Shown: one piece after another, positions 51,901 to 63,619 of the stretch
Position numbering within the stretch: the first letter of the stretch is position 1
Layout: every line of letters starts with the position of its first letter
Assembly: GCA_012295275.1 (NCBI GenBank)
Contig: CM022671.1
Span: 17,978,956-18,042,955, forward strand
Origin: Chrysomallon squamiferum
Lineage: Eukaryota > Mollusca > Gastropoda > Neomphalida > Peltospiridae
Direction of reading: 5' to 3'
DNA length: 64,000 bases
Translations under genes and position numbers: made by a program
The notes under the pieces: generated by a model
What the model was told of the DNA's origin: nothing
Seen by the model: only the letters and a program-made list of their open reading frames with translations
Databases searched by the model: none

Positions 51901-52848
51901 ACGACTAACTCAGGTTTCTTTCCCAATACTGATCTTCACTCTCTACAACCTATGCAGCAGTTCTACTCGCAGGGAGGGTCGTTTCTTCAGCAGTTACAGG
52001 CTCCGTTGATGCCAGATCAGAGTCAGGCTCAGTGTTTTGCTAACAGACCAAATTGGCAGCAGTTTGGTGGGCCCCAGTTTTATCAGAACCTGGCAATGAA
52101 CCAGCTGTTACCTCAGGGTCCACAGAACCCAGGATTTAACAACTTTCCAGGTCAGCAGCAGCAGCAACAACAACAACAGCAGCAGCAGCCTCAGATTCAG
52201 ATGCACGCTGTTAAAAATGAACCACAAAGTCAGGGTTATGAAAAACCTAAAGATAAGAAAACAAACCGTAAGAAAAAAAAGGTGGTTGAAAAGCAACAAC
52301 AGAGCCAACCACAACAACAACAACAGCAGCAGCAGCAGCAGCAACAACCACCACCATTACATCATCTACAACAACAGCCACAAAGCCAACATCCATTCTG
52401 TCCTCCAGGCCAGTCTCAGCAAAGTCTGCAGTCACTGACGAATGTGAAAACTGAATGTGTTGAACTCGGATACGACTGTGCTTTCAGTAACAAGACTAAT
52501 CTGTTAGACGAGACCCAGGAACATCCATTTCCCCCACAACCGCAGTGTTTGCAACAGTCCCGCCCACCACCTCCACCACTGCACCATATGCCCCACTCCC
52601 TTCAACAAAACAACCATGTTCTGTCGGGAATGCAACAGCAACAGCAACAACATCCCAACAGCAGCATGGTCAACTCTGAACACAATTCAAACATCTCGGT
52701 CAATAATTCAAGTCATATAGGAGGTCAGCATCAGCATCACCAACAACAACAACAACAACAACATTCTCCCACACACTTACCATTTGTGGTGAAAAGTGAA
52801 CCACAAGACTGTGGCTACGAATGTGCAGTGGTAAAGAACTTGAGTTGA
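44957..52848 (+). CDS. TDG: G/T mismatch-specific thymine DNA glycosylase (TDG)
   Basis: Coding exons: 44,957-44,979; 45,853-46,032; 46,984-47,164; 48,270-48,339; 49,033-49,165; 50,172-50,254; 50,470-50,546; 51,421-52,848. Phases agree, giving 724 aa (human 410). TDG removes T or U opposite G, and 5-formyl- and 5-carboxylcytosine in active demethylation. Residues 1-105 are Gln-rich then Lys-rich. The UDG-superfamily core spans about 105-290. It has NLDIVIIGINPGL (N132 equals the catalytic Asn140 of human), [42 protein letters not shown] and the DNA-intercalating loop [10 protein letters not shown] (254-263). The tail (about 290-724, one large exon) is poly-Gln rich, with repeated VKxE motifs matching the human SUMO-site region ([14 protein letters not shown]). 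The start exon encodes only seven full codons, and TAA precedes its ATG in the leader. Exon 8 is notably richer in GC than its intron. Confidence 0.96.
46634..46718. repeat. Compound (ATT)n-(TTG)n microsatellite
   Basis: ATT triplets switch abruptly to about thirteen TTG triplets. Located in TDG intron 2, between exons 2 and 3. Confidence 0.95.
47279..47339. repeat. (ATT)n microsatellite
   Basis: About 20 uninterrupted ATT triplets in TDG intron 3, near the exon 3 donor. Confidence 0.95.
47693..47803. repeat. Compound (TTTTG)n-(TTTTA)n-(TTTA)n repeat
   Basis: Pentanucleotide array that changes unit in steps: TTTTG, then TTTTA, then tetranucleotide TTTA. In TDG intron 3. A similar TTTTA/TTTTG array lies at 62,345-62,405. 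Confidence 0.95.
50760..51420 (+). repeat. Minisatellite in TDG intron 7 carrying copied splice acceptors
   Basis: Imperfect units of the form 'aaattgttttgttattttcaaggttgtctgtgtttaaacaaatcacatcag' (described in parts: a T-rich tract, TTTTCAAG, GTTGTCTATGTT, then TAAACAAATCACATCAG) fill this interval. The last copies are perfect with a period of exactly 53 bp: the TTTTCAAG|GTTGTCTATGTT junction recurs at 51,315, 51,368 and 51,421. Only the last is the true exon 8 start (VVYVMPSSS). In the two upstream copies GTTGTCTATGTT runs into TAA. Confidence 0.92.
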
Positions 52849-54571
52849 AATTACTGATGTCTCTAAACAAAATATCTCTGGCTGAATATTAAAAACATAG
52901 CAATAATTTATCTGCCAAAGATGCATGGATAAACTATAGTAAGGTAACGCATTTTTTAAATGAGCATTTTTCTATAAAATACTACATGCAATTTTATACA
53001 TTTGATTTGCCTTTTTCATAATTAGTATCACAAATAATTGATACTAGATTTAGTTTATTTTTATTATTATAAATGGCTTAATTTTAAAGTCATAGCTATA
53101 ATTTAAAAAAATAAATTAAATGAAATAAATTATTAGATAAGCCATATAACAGTGTTGCCATTTTTTTTAATCCAAGTTTTTTTATATAAAAAAAAAATAA
53201 ATTTAAAAATGTTTTTATTTAATGGATAATTTTAATATGCCTTAGAATAAATAAGTGTAGATTTAGTGTATTCTAATTATTAGTGGTTGTTGTACTAGTA
53301 AGATGTTTAAACATAATGTGATGTTTTGTCAAGTGATCTCATTTTTATGTTTTTATGATATCAAGATGTATATATCATAACTGTGTAGTGTGGTGTTGTG
53401 AATTATAATTACAACATAGTCAAGCTGTCACTGCCAAATTAATTTTTTTGAAATCAAAATAAAATAGGTCATTGCTATATTTATTTATTTATTTTTTTAT
53501 ATTGATTAGTTAAATTTTATTTTTTCTGTTCCCTTTTTAATTCTTTTTCTAAAAGAAAATATGAATAATAGATTTTAAAAGCTCATTCAGTTTATATTTT
53601 GAATTTTTCTCTCTGACGATTACCTCAGTTTTTTAAAAGCAATAAAATTTAACATTCCTCTGAATGTATGTACCTTTTTATTTTATCTGTATGTATATGT
53701 ATTATATATGAGTGTTTGTATGTATGTATGTATGTATATATGTGTATATACACACATACACACATACACATACATACATACACACAAACACTTGGCTGTT
53801 TGAACAAATTATCTCCCTTGACGTGAAACTTTTAAAAAAATTCTTTATTTCAAAATATACATTTCCCTCCATTTTGAAAATACGTATATGTTATAAATGG
53901 TGACACTTTCATTTTTATCTTTGTACTTAATGCAGTTTACTGTGCAATAAATTAATAGATTGCATAAACATTTTGTATGTGGAATAATTATGCATTTGAT
54001 TCAAATTCATGTACTTAAACACACACACAAAACACACATTCACACACTTATATACAGCTTATAAGTATCATCATCACAATCTATTTCGTATACCAACTGA
54101 AGATCCCATATTCAAAATTGCAAAATCTTATGCAATCAGATGATATGCTGGTATCATAATATTTTGGTTTGTTTAGCATGTATAAATTTATATGAAGCAC
54201 ATAGAATTTTGTAAACTAATATATGAAAATACCTACAGGGTATTATCTGAGTTGCATATGAAATGTAAATGGATTTGAATCCTATTTCCAGGCTACCTCT
54301 TTATATACCAAAATCTGATAAAATTCTGAAATCCAAAACGGAGCCAAAGCATTCTGGATTAGGGATCTGCAGGCTGTATGTTTTAACAAGAAATTATGTG
54401 TTGTTGATAATGATAGTTCATGTTGGATGTAATGAAATAATAATTATGAACCTCATTAAGGTAGGAGATTGATTTATTTATAACATTTCGTAAACAATGC
54501 AGATTAAAAGAATTAATTGTAATGTCATATTATCATGTATCTAACCCAGCTATTCTTAATCAACACATGCA

Positions 54572-54613
<42 letters not shown>

Positions 54614-57453
54614 ATATTTACACAAGCATTTCATTATATTTTATTTAATTTTTAATATTACATTACATTTTATATATGTAAAATTTTATGTATATCTATG
54701 ATAAAACTACCTCAATTTATTTTTATCTTTAAATTTAATTTATATGTTAAATATTTCTTATTTTAATAATATTGAATGTTTGTAGCAAATGTTGAGTGTA
54801 TTTAGTTTCAGCTTGTTTTTTGTTTTTCTCGGTCATTCCATGTCCAAAATAAAAATAAGTAAAAGGGAAAAAAAGGAAAATGGAAAATTATGACATGTGT
54901 GACTTTGATTTTAAAAATTGGTATATGCTTGTTTTTTTCTTTTTTTTTGGACTGTAGTGCCTAAATAGAAAATTTTATCTTCACCAAACCAATACTTTTT
55001 TTTTTTTTAAATATGACCCTTTGAAATTTGTTGTCAAAATAGGCATGGCCATCCATCTTTAGATACAAAACTATTGGTTGAATTGTCTAGAAATGGGATG
55101 ATTTACAGAAAAAAGAGAAAATTCTAGTATTTTTCTAGTCATTATATGAAAGGAATTAGTATTGTAGCTAAACCTTTTTATTTTATAAAACAGATAAATG
55201 ATGCTAATATTTCAGCAGGATGTGAAATAATATCTGTACTGACATTTTAAGAAAGAAATTTCCCATTTTGATACATGAGACACTTTTTCATCAGGTATAT
55301 GTTTTCTCACCCTACAAAGTGTATTTAGCACTGGCTAAAATTTCACTACCTACAGTTAGGTCAAACTACTAGTACTATAGCTGCTAGAACATTTATACAA
55401 TTGTATCCAATTTAAAAAAAAAAAAAAAAAAAAAAAACCTGTCTAGAAGTGTATTAATTTATACATTTATAACAATTTCATTTTTTCCTTTGTTTTTTAT
55501 TTTAAGTATATGTGTTACGCCTTTGTTCTGAAAATAAAGAAATCCAGGTGAATTCTGGTCATGCTTTTTTGCCCATTAAATGGTCAGTATTTGTTTTCAT
55601 TAAATTATAAATAATTTATTGTCTGGTACATGTACAGAATGGATGTACGGTATGTTTTGTTAGAATTTTAGTGCTTTGTTGAATTCTGTTTTAATTTCAC
55701 TGTATAGCACTATGTAATAAATAAATCCAGGTTAATATGCAATATTTATTTAACTCTACATTTATGTTAGTTTAGAAGTTACCAGTAACCAAAGATATTT
55801 ATTTATCTTTCAATAAATTGATGCAAATTACCTGTTTATAATTTATGTTTTAGTTAACTTTTAAGAGAAGTGGTTAAGTATGTTTGTTGTGTTCAGGATT
55901 ATACAGAATATAAAATGAAAAAAAAAAAAAATGTGTATTTTTTTTTTTTAAATATTTGTAGTAATATGTATAAGATGTTTAGTTGTTTCAATGATCAAAA
56001 ATAATATATCTCTTTTTTTTCCTTTCATTTTTTTTTTTTTTTTTTTATTAAATAACGCACAGAAAAATTATATTTATCAAGCTCCTAAACTAATTGCAAA
56101 ACTCGTGTTTTGGATAAAGTTTGACTTTGTTTAGTGGATTTGAGGATTTTTTTTTTGTTGTTTTTGGGGGGTTTATTTGGGTTTTTTTGTTAGGAGGAAG
56201 GAGGAATTGTCATAATTTAGTTCCACTTCCCAGCAACTTGTAAAACCAACTGTAAAAGTCTAACTCAGTGATAGATAATACACTGATTTACTGAATATGT
56301 TAACTATAAATCTAAAAGAATTTTAAGTTATTACAGGACTGGTTTGTATGGATTAGGTTTCTTTAGGATTTATTCGTGTTTATGTTGTTGTTAAAACATG
56401 AAAAAAACATAACAAGTTAGGCAATTAGTATAGAAGCTCAATGATTTTCTTGTTTAAGGTGTATCTTCTCCTTTCATTGTCAGATAATATTGATGTGTTT
56501 GTGTTGTGTTTTTACACAAGTCAGAGTCAGTGATAGTATGTATTTTAATTCTTATAAAATCATGAATGAAATTCTTTTACACAGATTGTTCTTTGTTTTG
56601 TTTTGTTTACTCATTTATTTGTAATAGACACACACACCTTTACATAAATACAGCATTCAATTTATATACTTAACAGAATTAAATTAATATGAAACAACTC
56701 TCTCTCTCTCTCTCTCTCTCGCTATGTCATTTAAAATAAACGTTTGTGTATGTGAAATTCACATTATACCAACTTCCAGTATTCAGATAAAATATTCTGA
56801 AAAATATTAGTATAAAACAAATAGGAAAAGAGAAATGCATAAAGTGACAAGTGGATCAGGCCTTCATACACATAATTGGGGAGTTGAGATTCACACATAC
56901 CCAGCTGTTATAACTATAAGCAATATAATAAAAATCATTATATAAATCATAAAAATCAATGAGCCATATTCAGTTAAACTTTGAAAATAATGTTTAAAAA
57001 AAAAAAAAATGAACTTTTTTTTTTTTTTTTTTTTTATATATATAAATGTTAAAATTTTCACTCATTTATTTATTTACTGACACCAAAAACCAAAAATAAC
57101 CGAATAAATAAATTGAATCGTATTCCTATATAAATGTTAAATTTAATTCATTTACTTATTTACTGACATACCTAAAAAAAATCTGTTTATAGAACTGTTT
57201 AAAAACAAAATAGGACAATATTCTATTGTTAATTATTACATCAAAACAAGAAATGAAGTCTTCTTGTTACGTGCGCATTTTCCATTATAAAATGTGTTGG
57301 GGGGGTGTGTGTGTGTGTGTGTGTGGATTCTAAAATGGAAGAATTAAACCAAACGTCCAACTTTTCGTTAAATGAGTTTGGTTCGTTGTCATTATTATTT
57401 TTATTTTCAATTTTCAATTTTGTAATTTTTAAACAGTTTTAAATATTTATTTA

Positions 57454-57457
<4 letters not shown>

Positions 57458-57537
<80 letters not shown>
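57458..57537. repeat. (ATT)n microsatellite
   Basis: Long ATT array with one interruption. A comparable one is at 63,571-63,618. Confidence 0.95.
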
Positions 57538-57539
<2 letters not shown>

Positions 57540-58243
57540 ATGTAAGAAAGTAAACAGCTTTGACATTTTTAACATTCGAGAATAATAAATTCAGTTCCCG
57601 TGTTTGAGATTTATGTAGCTGTAAGGTTATGTAAAATAAACAGAAATCATTGAATTATCTCTATATTCGAACATACTTGTGCATTCAAATGCAGTGTTCT
57701 ATTTCACTATAACCGTACGCCGTTTATTTGTTTTGCATAAAATCGAAGTAGGCCTAAACTTGTGTGATAAATGATTGTAATTATAATGCAGTCCTTCATT
57801 TTAAAGCATTTTTTTTTTTCAGTTCTTCATATCGCCATTTAAAAAAAAATAATAATAAAAAAAAAAAAAAAGGTCTTTTGAATCTATACCGGTATAGTCA
57901 CCTTTAATAATCAGTTGTAGTTTGCCCCAAGTTACGATAATCAATACGGTCAACCGTAAAGCGACGACAATGAACACACAACTTACATCCGTTATAACCA
58001 GTGCAGTCCGGGGTGTTGTAGTACAGTTTTCATTGTTGGTGCACTCAAGGATTTTGGTATCATGTTTCGAAAATTCATTTGAAGACGTCTCGTTACTGAC
58101 AGAGAATTCACCAGACCCGAACTGTGCCTAGTTTCAACACAAAGTCTAACAAGGCGGTTGCTTAGGATTTAAAGAGGGGTAGTGGTGGTCTCTTTTTAGT
58201 TGCAGTAATCCTTTGTCGACATATTTAGATTTTTAATATTCTC

Positions 58244-58245
<2 letters not shown>

Positions 58246-58333
<88 letters not shown>
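58246..58333. repeat. (AG)n microsatellite, about 88 bp
   Basis: Uninterrupted AG run followed by TATATA and then poly-T at about 58,388-58,417. Confidence 0.95.
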
Positions 58334-58337
<4 letters not shown>

Positions 58338-58385
58338 ATATATATATATATATTTTTTATTATTATAATTTTTGTATTTATTTAT

Positions 58386-58419
<34 letters not shown>

Positions 58420-60702
58420 TAAACATTACCATCTTCTTACACCTTTGATTGACAATTGCCTAAAGATTGATAATTGCTTTCTGCCTATGGGAAGGTATGC
58501 GAATATGAACTCTTACTGCTAATGGAAAACGAGAAGGTCAACAATTCGGCAATAACTTATTTCTTCTTTCATTTCCTACTTACTCCTAAACCAATATCGG
58601 CAAAGTGATCGATGGGACTATACCAAGAGTTTGTTAAATGTCAATGAATCAATAAACTAAAACCGGATCGATTATGGTAGTGAATTTACTGGTATAAAAA
58701 AAAAAAAAAAAAAAAACAAAACTTATTTACCGTTAAATAGAGAAATGTATTATTGATAATATTTATTTATTTATTTTACATAATGAGATATCAAGGATTT
58801 CATGAAGAGGTCGATGGTTGAAAAAGTTTTTCGACATCTGTCCTAAACAATTTGCATGACGATATAAAACCTAACAATAAAAAAGATACGTCGTGATTAA
58901 ATAAAACATTTTCTTTTTCCCCTTCTCTCCACTCCTAAAAAAAGTAAGCATATACTCAACAGCTATGAATTAATTTTAATGCTAAATATGAATCTGACAT
59001 ATTACAAGATAAATATCTTGTTGAATTAGATGATTTTTTTGGAGATAAGCCCACGCATAACGTGAATCCTTTTTATTTTAAGAGAAACACTTGACAGTTA
59101 ATTTATCAGTATTTACTATCGTGACTTACCTCGGATTAAGTGTTACCTGCCTACGATAATATTTACCTGTTAAAAACAACTTGTTGAACTCATTAACTGG
59201 TATTCTTTGTTAACTTCTTCAGGTGTAACTAGGAGTCGGGTTTCATTTCTGGAATTGCCTGGAGCCATAATTAGCCTTTACACAAATAATCCCGTTGATC
59301 GCCGTAATCCCATCTTAATTTCATAGTGTTCTGCATTGAATTGCAGATCTGTTTGACTCAATAGAAATGTATTACAGTTAAACAAATTGGAATATACTAA
59401 ATTTTTTATTATTATCAAATAGCATAGGCTAAATAAGGAGATGTATTAGAATCTGAAAACGTCTATAGAGGATTACTGCAAAACTTTTAATCGAGACCCG
59501 TTATAAAGAGAAGCTTATTTTGATTAAAATCCCGTATTTCGTGTGCAAAGACAAATGTACGCATGTACACACACGTACAGAGAACAGTATCAACAACTAT
59601 TTTAAAAAATATAATTGCTTTTGAATTTAGTTTAGTTTTTCAAACGTTATATTCTTGTTTTGTTTTGTTTCATTTTTGGGGGGAGTTGTTTTTTGGGGGG
59701 TTTGTTTGTCGTTTTATTGTTGTTGTTTTTTCGCTTATTTTCTGACTTTGTTCATTTAAAATTATTAATGTTAATCTTCATTACAAAACGAAATCGCAGA
59801 ACGAAATATTAAATGACAACGGACATTCAATTCTTTGAGACACAAATTAAATAAATAAATAAATAAATAACAAGCACCGAATAAAACTGGAGATGCGGAT
59901 TCTTGGCTTATATTCAAGGATATACTGTAATGGTTAAGTTTGTTTGTTTTGGGGGTTTTACATAAAAACACCAATAAAACTTTTATCGATTTAACGTAAA
60001 ACATTTAGTCATTTATATATAATAGTCATCGGAGAAAACAGCAGCATTTTCCATTGTCATCAAGCGGGGTTTTTTTTAGGCATCTTCCTAGACACATATA
60101 GATTTGATAATCATTTGTTTGTGAAGTGGTTGGAATGACAAAGAGCACAGAGACAAAGCCTGATCCTGTTTCTAAACACCTGTGAAAAACCTTCTCGTAC
60201 AATTATGTTACTAAATAAAATATTGATTTCTATTTTATTAAAAAGTTTTGAACTGCTAAAGTAAAATAAAAATATAAAAAACTGTATAAGATGTAGTTTT
60301 AATTACAACAATATTACTTTACCGCACACATATAATTATATATATATACATATAAAAAAAAAAAAAAAAAAAAAAAATACATTTAATATAAGATAACTTT
60401 AAAGCTAGATCTAAATAAAAGCAAAAGAAACCTTTTTTTTTCTTTTGACGTAAATCTGAACTGGAATCTTCCGAGATATTTTATCTTCGAATATAATATT
60501 TAGACCGCATTGCATGATTTAACACCAAGCCGAATATAATATCCTACATAAATCTGGACATCAAGCTTTGAATTGTTATTCCAGTAAGGGAAAAAACACT
60601 GAAGATATCATAAATCACATTTCATAGTCATCTGTAATTAATAGTTGGCAGTGGTGTTTGTGTGTATGTTTTATATCAAAGATTGACGATAATGATTCCC
60701 TG

Positions 60703-61437
60703 TTAACTGGGTCCGTTCTGGGTAAGAAATACTGAAGGTAAAGTCAAGTCACTTCGTGGCACCACTTTGCTCTCGCTGTCTGAATTCCACGCCACAGTTT
60801 CTGACGAAGGTTTTGGCTGATTCATGGTCACTGCTATTGGAGGCAGGATCAGTTGCGCTGTTGAACGTTTGCTTCTTGCCTGGCGCCCCGCTGGGTCTGA
60901 CTTGGAGCTGTGACGGTCGCGTTTTCGTCGGACGGACTGCAACAGCGCTGACGTCGATTTCCCCCTGTCAAACAATTCCGGTGGCTTGCGATATTCAAGT
61001 AATTTTTTAGCAGCTTTGCGTCTGCGACAGGACGGTGTGTTTTCTTTGATCCTCTTTTCTATCATGGCTTGAATTGCCTCATTGTTGCCGGTAAGGCCGG
61101 GCACGTACAGCAAGTCTTTTTCGGAGTCTAAGTCACAAGACTGTCTGGCGAGATCGTCGAGGACTTGTTTGTACGCTATATGTTCTTTTAAGTTCTGTCT
61201 GTGCTGATTGCCTTCGGCTAAAAGTTTCCTTTCGAAAATTCTCCTAGCTGCCTCAATTTGCTTCTGCTCGAATTCGAACCTGGCATCCTGCGATTTGTTC
61301 AGCACTTCAGTTTCGCTAGATCGGGCAGCGCACTGCCTTTGGAGAGCCTCCACTCTCGATTCCACGAAAAATGTGCCGTGAAACTCGTCAAAGATCACGC
61401 GTCGTGATCGCATCGTGGTGCTGACGTCTTTAGCCAT
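60703..61437 (-). CDS. Unrecognised 244-aa coiled-coil protein, single exon
   Basis: An intronless frame of 244 codons with far more balanced base composition than its surroundings and a good start context (AGAATGG). The frame opens MAKDVSTTMRSRRVIFDEFHG. Residues about 25-100 look like a charged amphipathic coiled coil (KQIEAARRIFERKLLAEGNQ; LKEHIAYKQVLDDLARQS). Then come VPGLTGNNEAIQAMIEKRIK, a strongly basic stretch (about 135-190, RRRKAAKKLLEYR; RRKRDRHSSK) and a Ser/Pro-rich tail. No signal peptide or membrane helix. No family was recognised; the layout would suit a structural, ciliary or nuclear protein, but that is speculation. A TATA-like TATAAAA lies only about 20 bases before the ATG, so the true start may be the second methionine (residue 9). 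A retrogene origin is possible. Confidence 0.75.
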   Translation of the reverse strand: MAKDVSTTMRSRRVIFDEFHGTFFVESRVEALQRQCAARSSETEVLNKSQDARFEFEQKQIEAARRIFERKLLAEGNQHRQNLKEHIAYKQVLDDLARQSCDLDSEKDLLYVPGLTGNNEAIQAMIEKRIKENTPSCRRRKAAKKLLEYRKPPELFDRGKSTSALLQSVRRKRDRHSSKSDPAGRQARSKRSTAQLILPPIAVTMNQPKPSSETVAWNSDSESKVVPRSDLTLPSVFLTQNGPS

Positions 61438-61456
61438 TCTGGACCGAGTGTCTCCG

Positions 61457-61463
61457 TTTTATA
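61457..61463 (-). promoter_or_regulatory. TATA-like box of the 244-codon gene
   Basis: TATAAAA on the minus strand, followed by GC-richer sequence to the ATG at 61,437. A transcription start about 25-30 bases downstream would fall almost on that ATG. This implies either a very short leader or use of the internal methionine. Confidence 0.4.
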
Positions 61464-62603
61464 TACACACTACATTTTGACAGGTGCGTGTTCGCATTAG
61501 TCGATTTTAAAAAAGGTCGTTTTGATCCAGTAAACACAACACGTTCCTAGGCATTCAGACACCGGACGTGTTTGTTGAATGAACAATATACTCACTTAGT
61601 TTTTGTGTTCTTGATTTACAGCCATTGTCCTAGCATTTTAAGAGGGTTTTTTTTTTTTTTTTTGTCTCAAACCAGTAATGAACTGCGCTATATCACTTTG
61701 CTGCCGACGGCTCTGGTGAATGATTACATTTCAGTTCAGATTTGTTTTCCCCTCCCCTTTATATCACTGAATAAAAAGTAGACCCACTGCATTTAATACC
61801 GTTAGTATTCGCCATTTAAAACTGTTTTATGTCTGCGTACTTTAAAGCTCGCTCGAATGGGTTTAATTATTTGGCTAAAATGTGCCCTCCTGGCAGTTTG
61901 TGTATATACGTACAGATTATGGTATCAGAAACCAGTACTATGTCTATCGATACCTTTTATATATTTAACACATCGCTGCACAAGTTCAATACTGTTGTTT
62001 ATTCAGACCGTATAAAAAGAAAAACTACTAAACGATTATTGATCGTCCTGTGGAAAGTTTAATAAGAACAACATGAACTTTTTTTTTTTTTGTATTTGTT
62101 TACGTGTATAACACGACATCCGACAGATTTTGTAATTGCATAACAATAAAAGAATATTAACTAAATAGGGTCTTGTACGGAAAGTGAAATATCACACTGT
62201 GGAGATTATATTAAGCACTGTCACAGCTAAAAAATAATAAAAAAATAAAAAATAAAATAAAAAAATTTCACTTTGATTAATAATTATAAATATACACAAA
62301 AGTTACTTATTCTTTTTTCTTTCTTTATTATTTTATTTATCTTATTTTGTTTTGTTTTATTTTATTTTATTTTATTTTATTTTGTTTTATTTTTGTTTTA
62401 TTTTATTATTATTTTATATATATATATATATATATATAGTTTTACTACATGTCTGTCATTTTATTATTTTCCGAAGACCAAGAGGTTCGTAAAACATTCC
62501 CTTCAGAGTGTGACAGAGAGATTTCTAAAACGTGGATCGTCACTGACTGTGAATACCATCTGGATAGTTTATTGAAGTCTGTATTCATTTAAGGGTGTGT
62601 CTG

Positions 62604-62646
<43 letters not shown>

Positions 62647-63570
62647 CATATATATATAAATTTTTTAGACAAAAAACATAAAATATAAAATAAAAAATCA
62701 TACCATTAGGCCAAAATGTACCTTAATACTTTAAAAATAACCGGATCTTTGTATATCTTGAAATAACAAAAACGACATATTTTCATATCGGCTTAATCCA
62801 TCTTAAATTTAAACAAGTCTGCACATAATTCTTGCGCAATAACATTAACTTTAGCTAAAATGTAAACACGTTTCCATTGAATTTATTGATGTTAGCATTA
62901 GGACTTGCTCGTATTTAGACGAATTTCAATGCAGTACACTTTTCGTAGTATTAGTGCTGGCTTACATTTAAGCACGTTTCAATGCAATTCATACAGAGTG
63001 GAATTAGTTTTTGCTCATATTTAAACACGGGTCAGAACAGTCACAAAAATTCAACAGTACGATCAGTGGCGTTACTAAGGTAACAGAGACCGTGAGCTCT
63101 TTCTGTTTCTGTTAAACTTGACTGGTATTTCTGACTCGATTTTTCTGATAAAGCTTTCTGAAAGATGGATGTCAGATATTTTTATAATTAAAACCTTGAA
63201 AAAGGGTATCAACAAATCCAAATGTTTTCTTTAATTTCTTTAAATGTTAATTAGATGCTCTGTACCGAAAGTGTACAGTTGTCCAGAATGATTAATATTC
63301 AAATATGAATTATCCCGTATTAGTGACTTTTAGGTGGGGATCTGTTAACTCATTACGTGACTCACAGTACAATTTAAGGTACAGTTTATGGCACAAAGAT
63401 GGCCACTGCATGCCTGATTAAAAAGGAAAAGAAGAAAAAAGAAGAAACACGAATGAGAAGACAAATCTATCTTTCAACTTCGCCGATTTTTTTATACTAA
63501 TTATACGAATAAAAGTTATTTTTGTTTTTAATTTACTCCAATTTTGTTGTTTTGTGTGTTGCTGTTGTTG

Positions 63571-63619
<49 letters not shown>

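Larger units (their letters stand above)
52849..60702. other. TDG 3' region and intergenic repeats
   Basis: Downstream of the TDG stop there are AT-rich 3'-UTR-like sequence and candidate poly-A signals ('gcaataaaa' near 53,639; 'caataaatt' near 53,946). There are TATG/CATA-type repeats at 53,715-53,790, poly-A at 54,579-54,610 and several poly-T runs. TTA, GA and other microsatellites follow. Sequence from about 58,440 to 60,000 is less AT-rich but shows no convincing exon. A 69-codon frame at 57,922-58,131 was not judged real. Confidence 0.55.

Noticed and set aside
52108-52435. Leu- and Val-rich frames antisense to TDG exon 8
   Set aside because: They are the reverse reading of the CAG/CAA poly-Gln tracts.
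57922-58131. 69-codon plus-strand frame
   Set aside because: No motif, no promoter or splice support, and ordinary length for chance in this composition.
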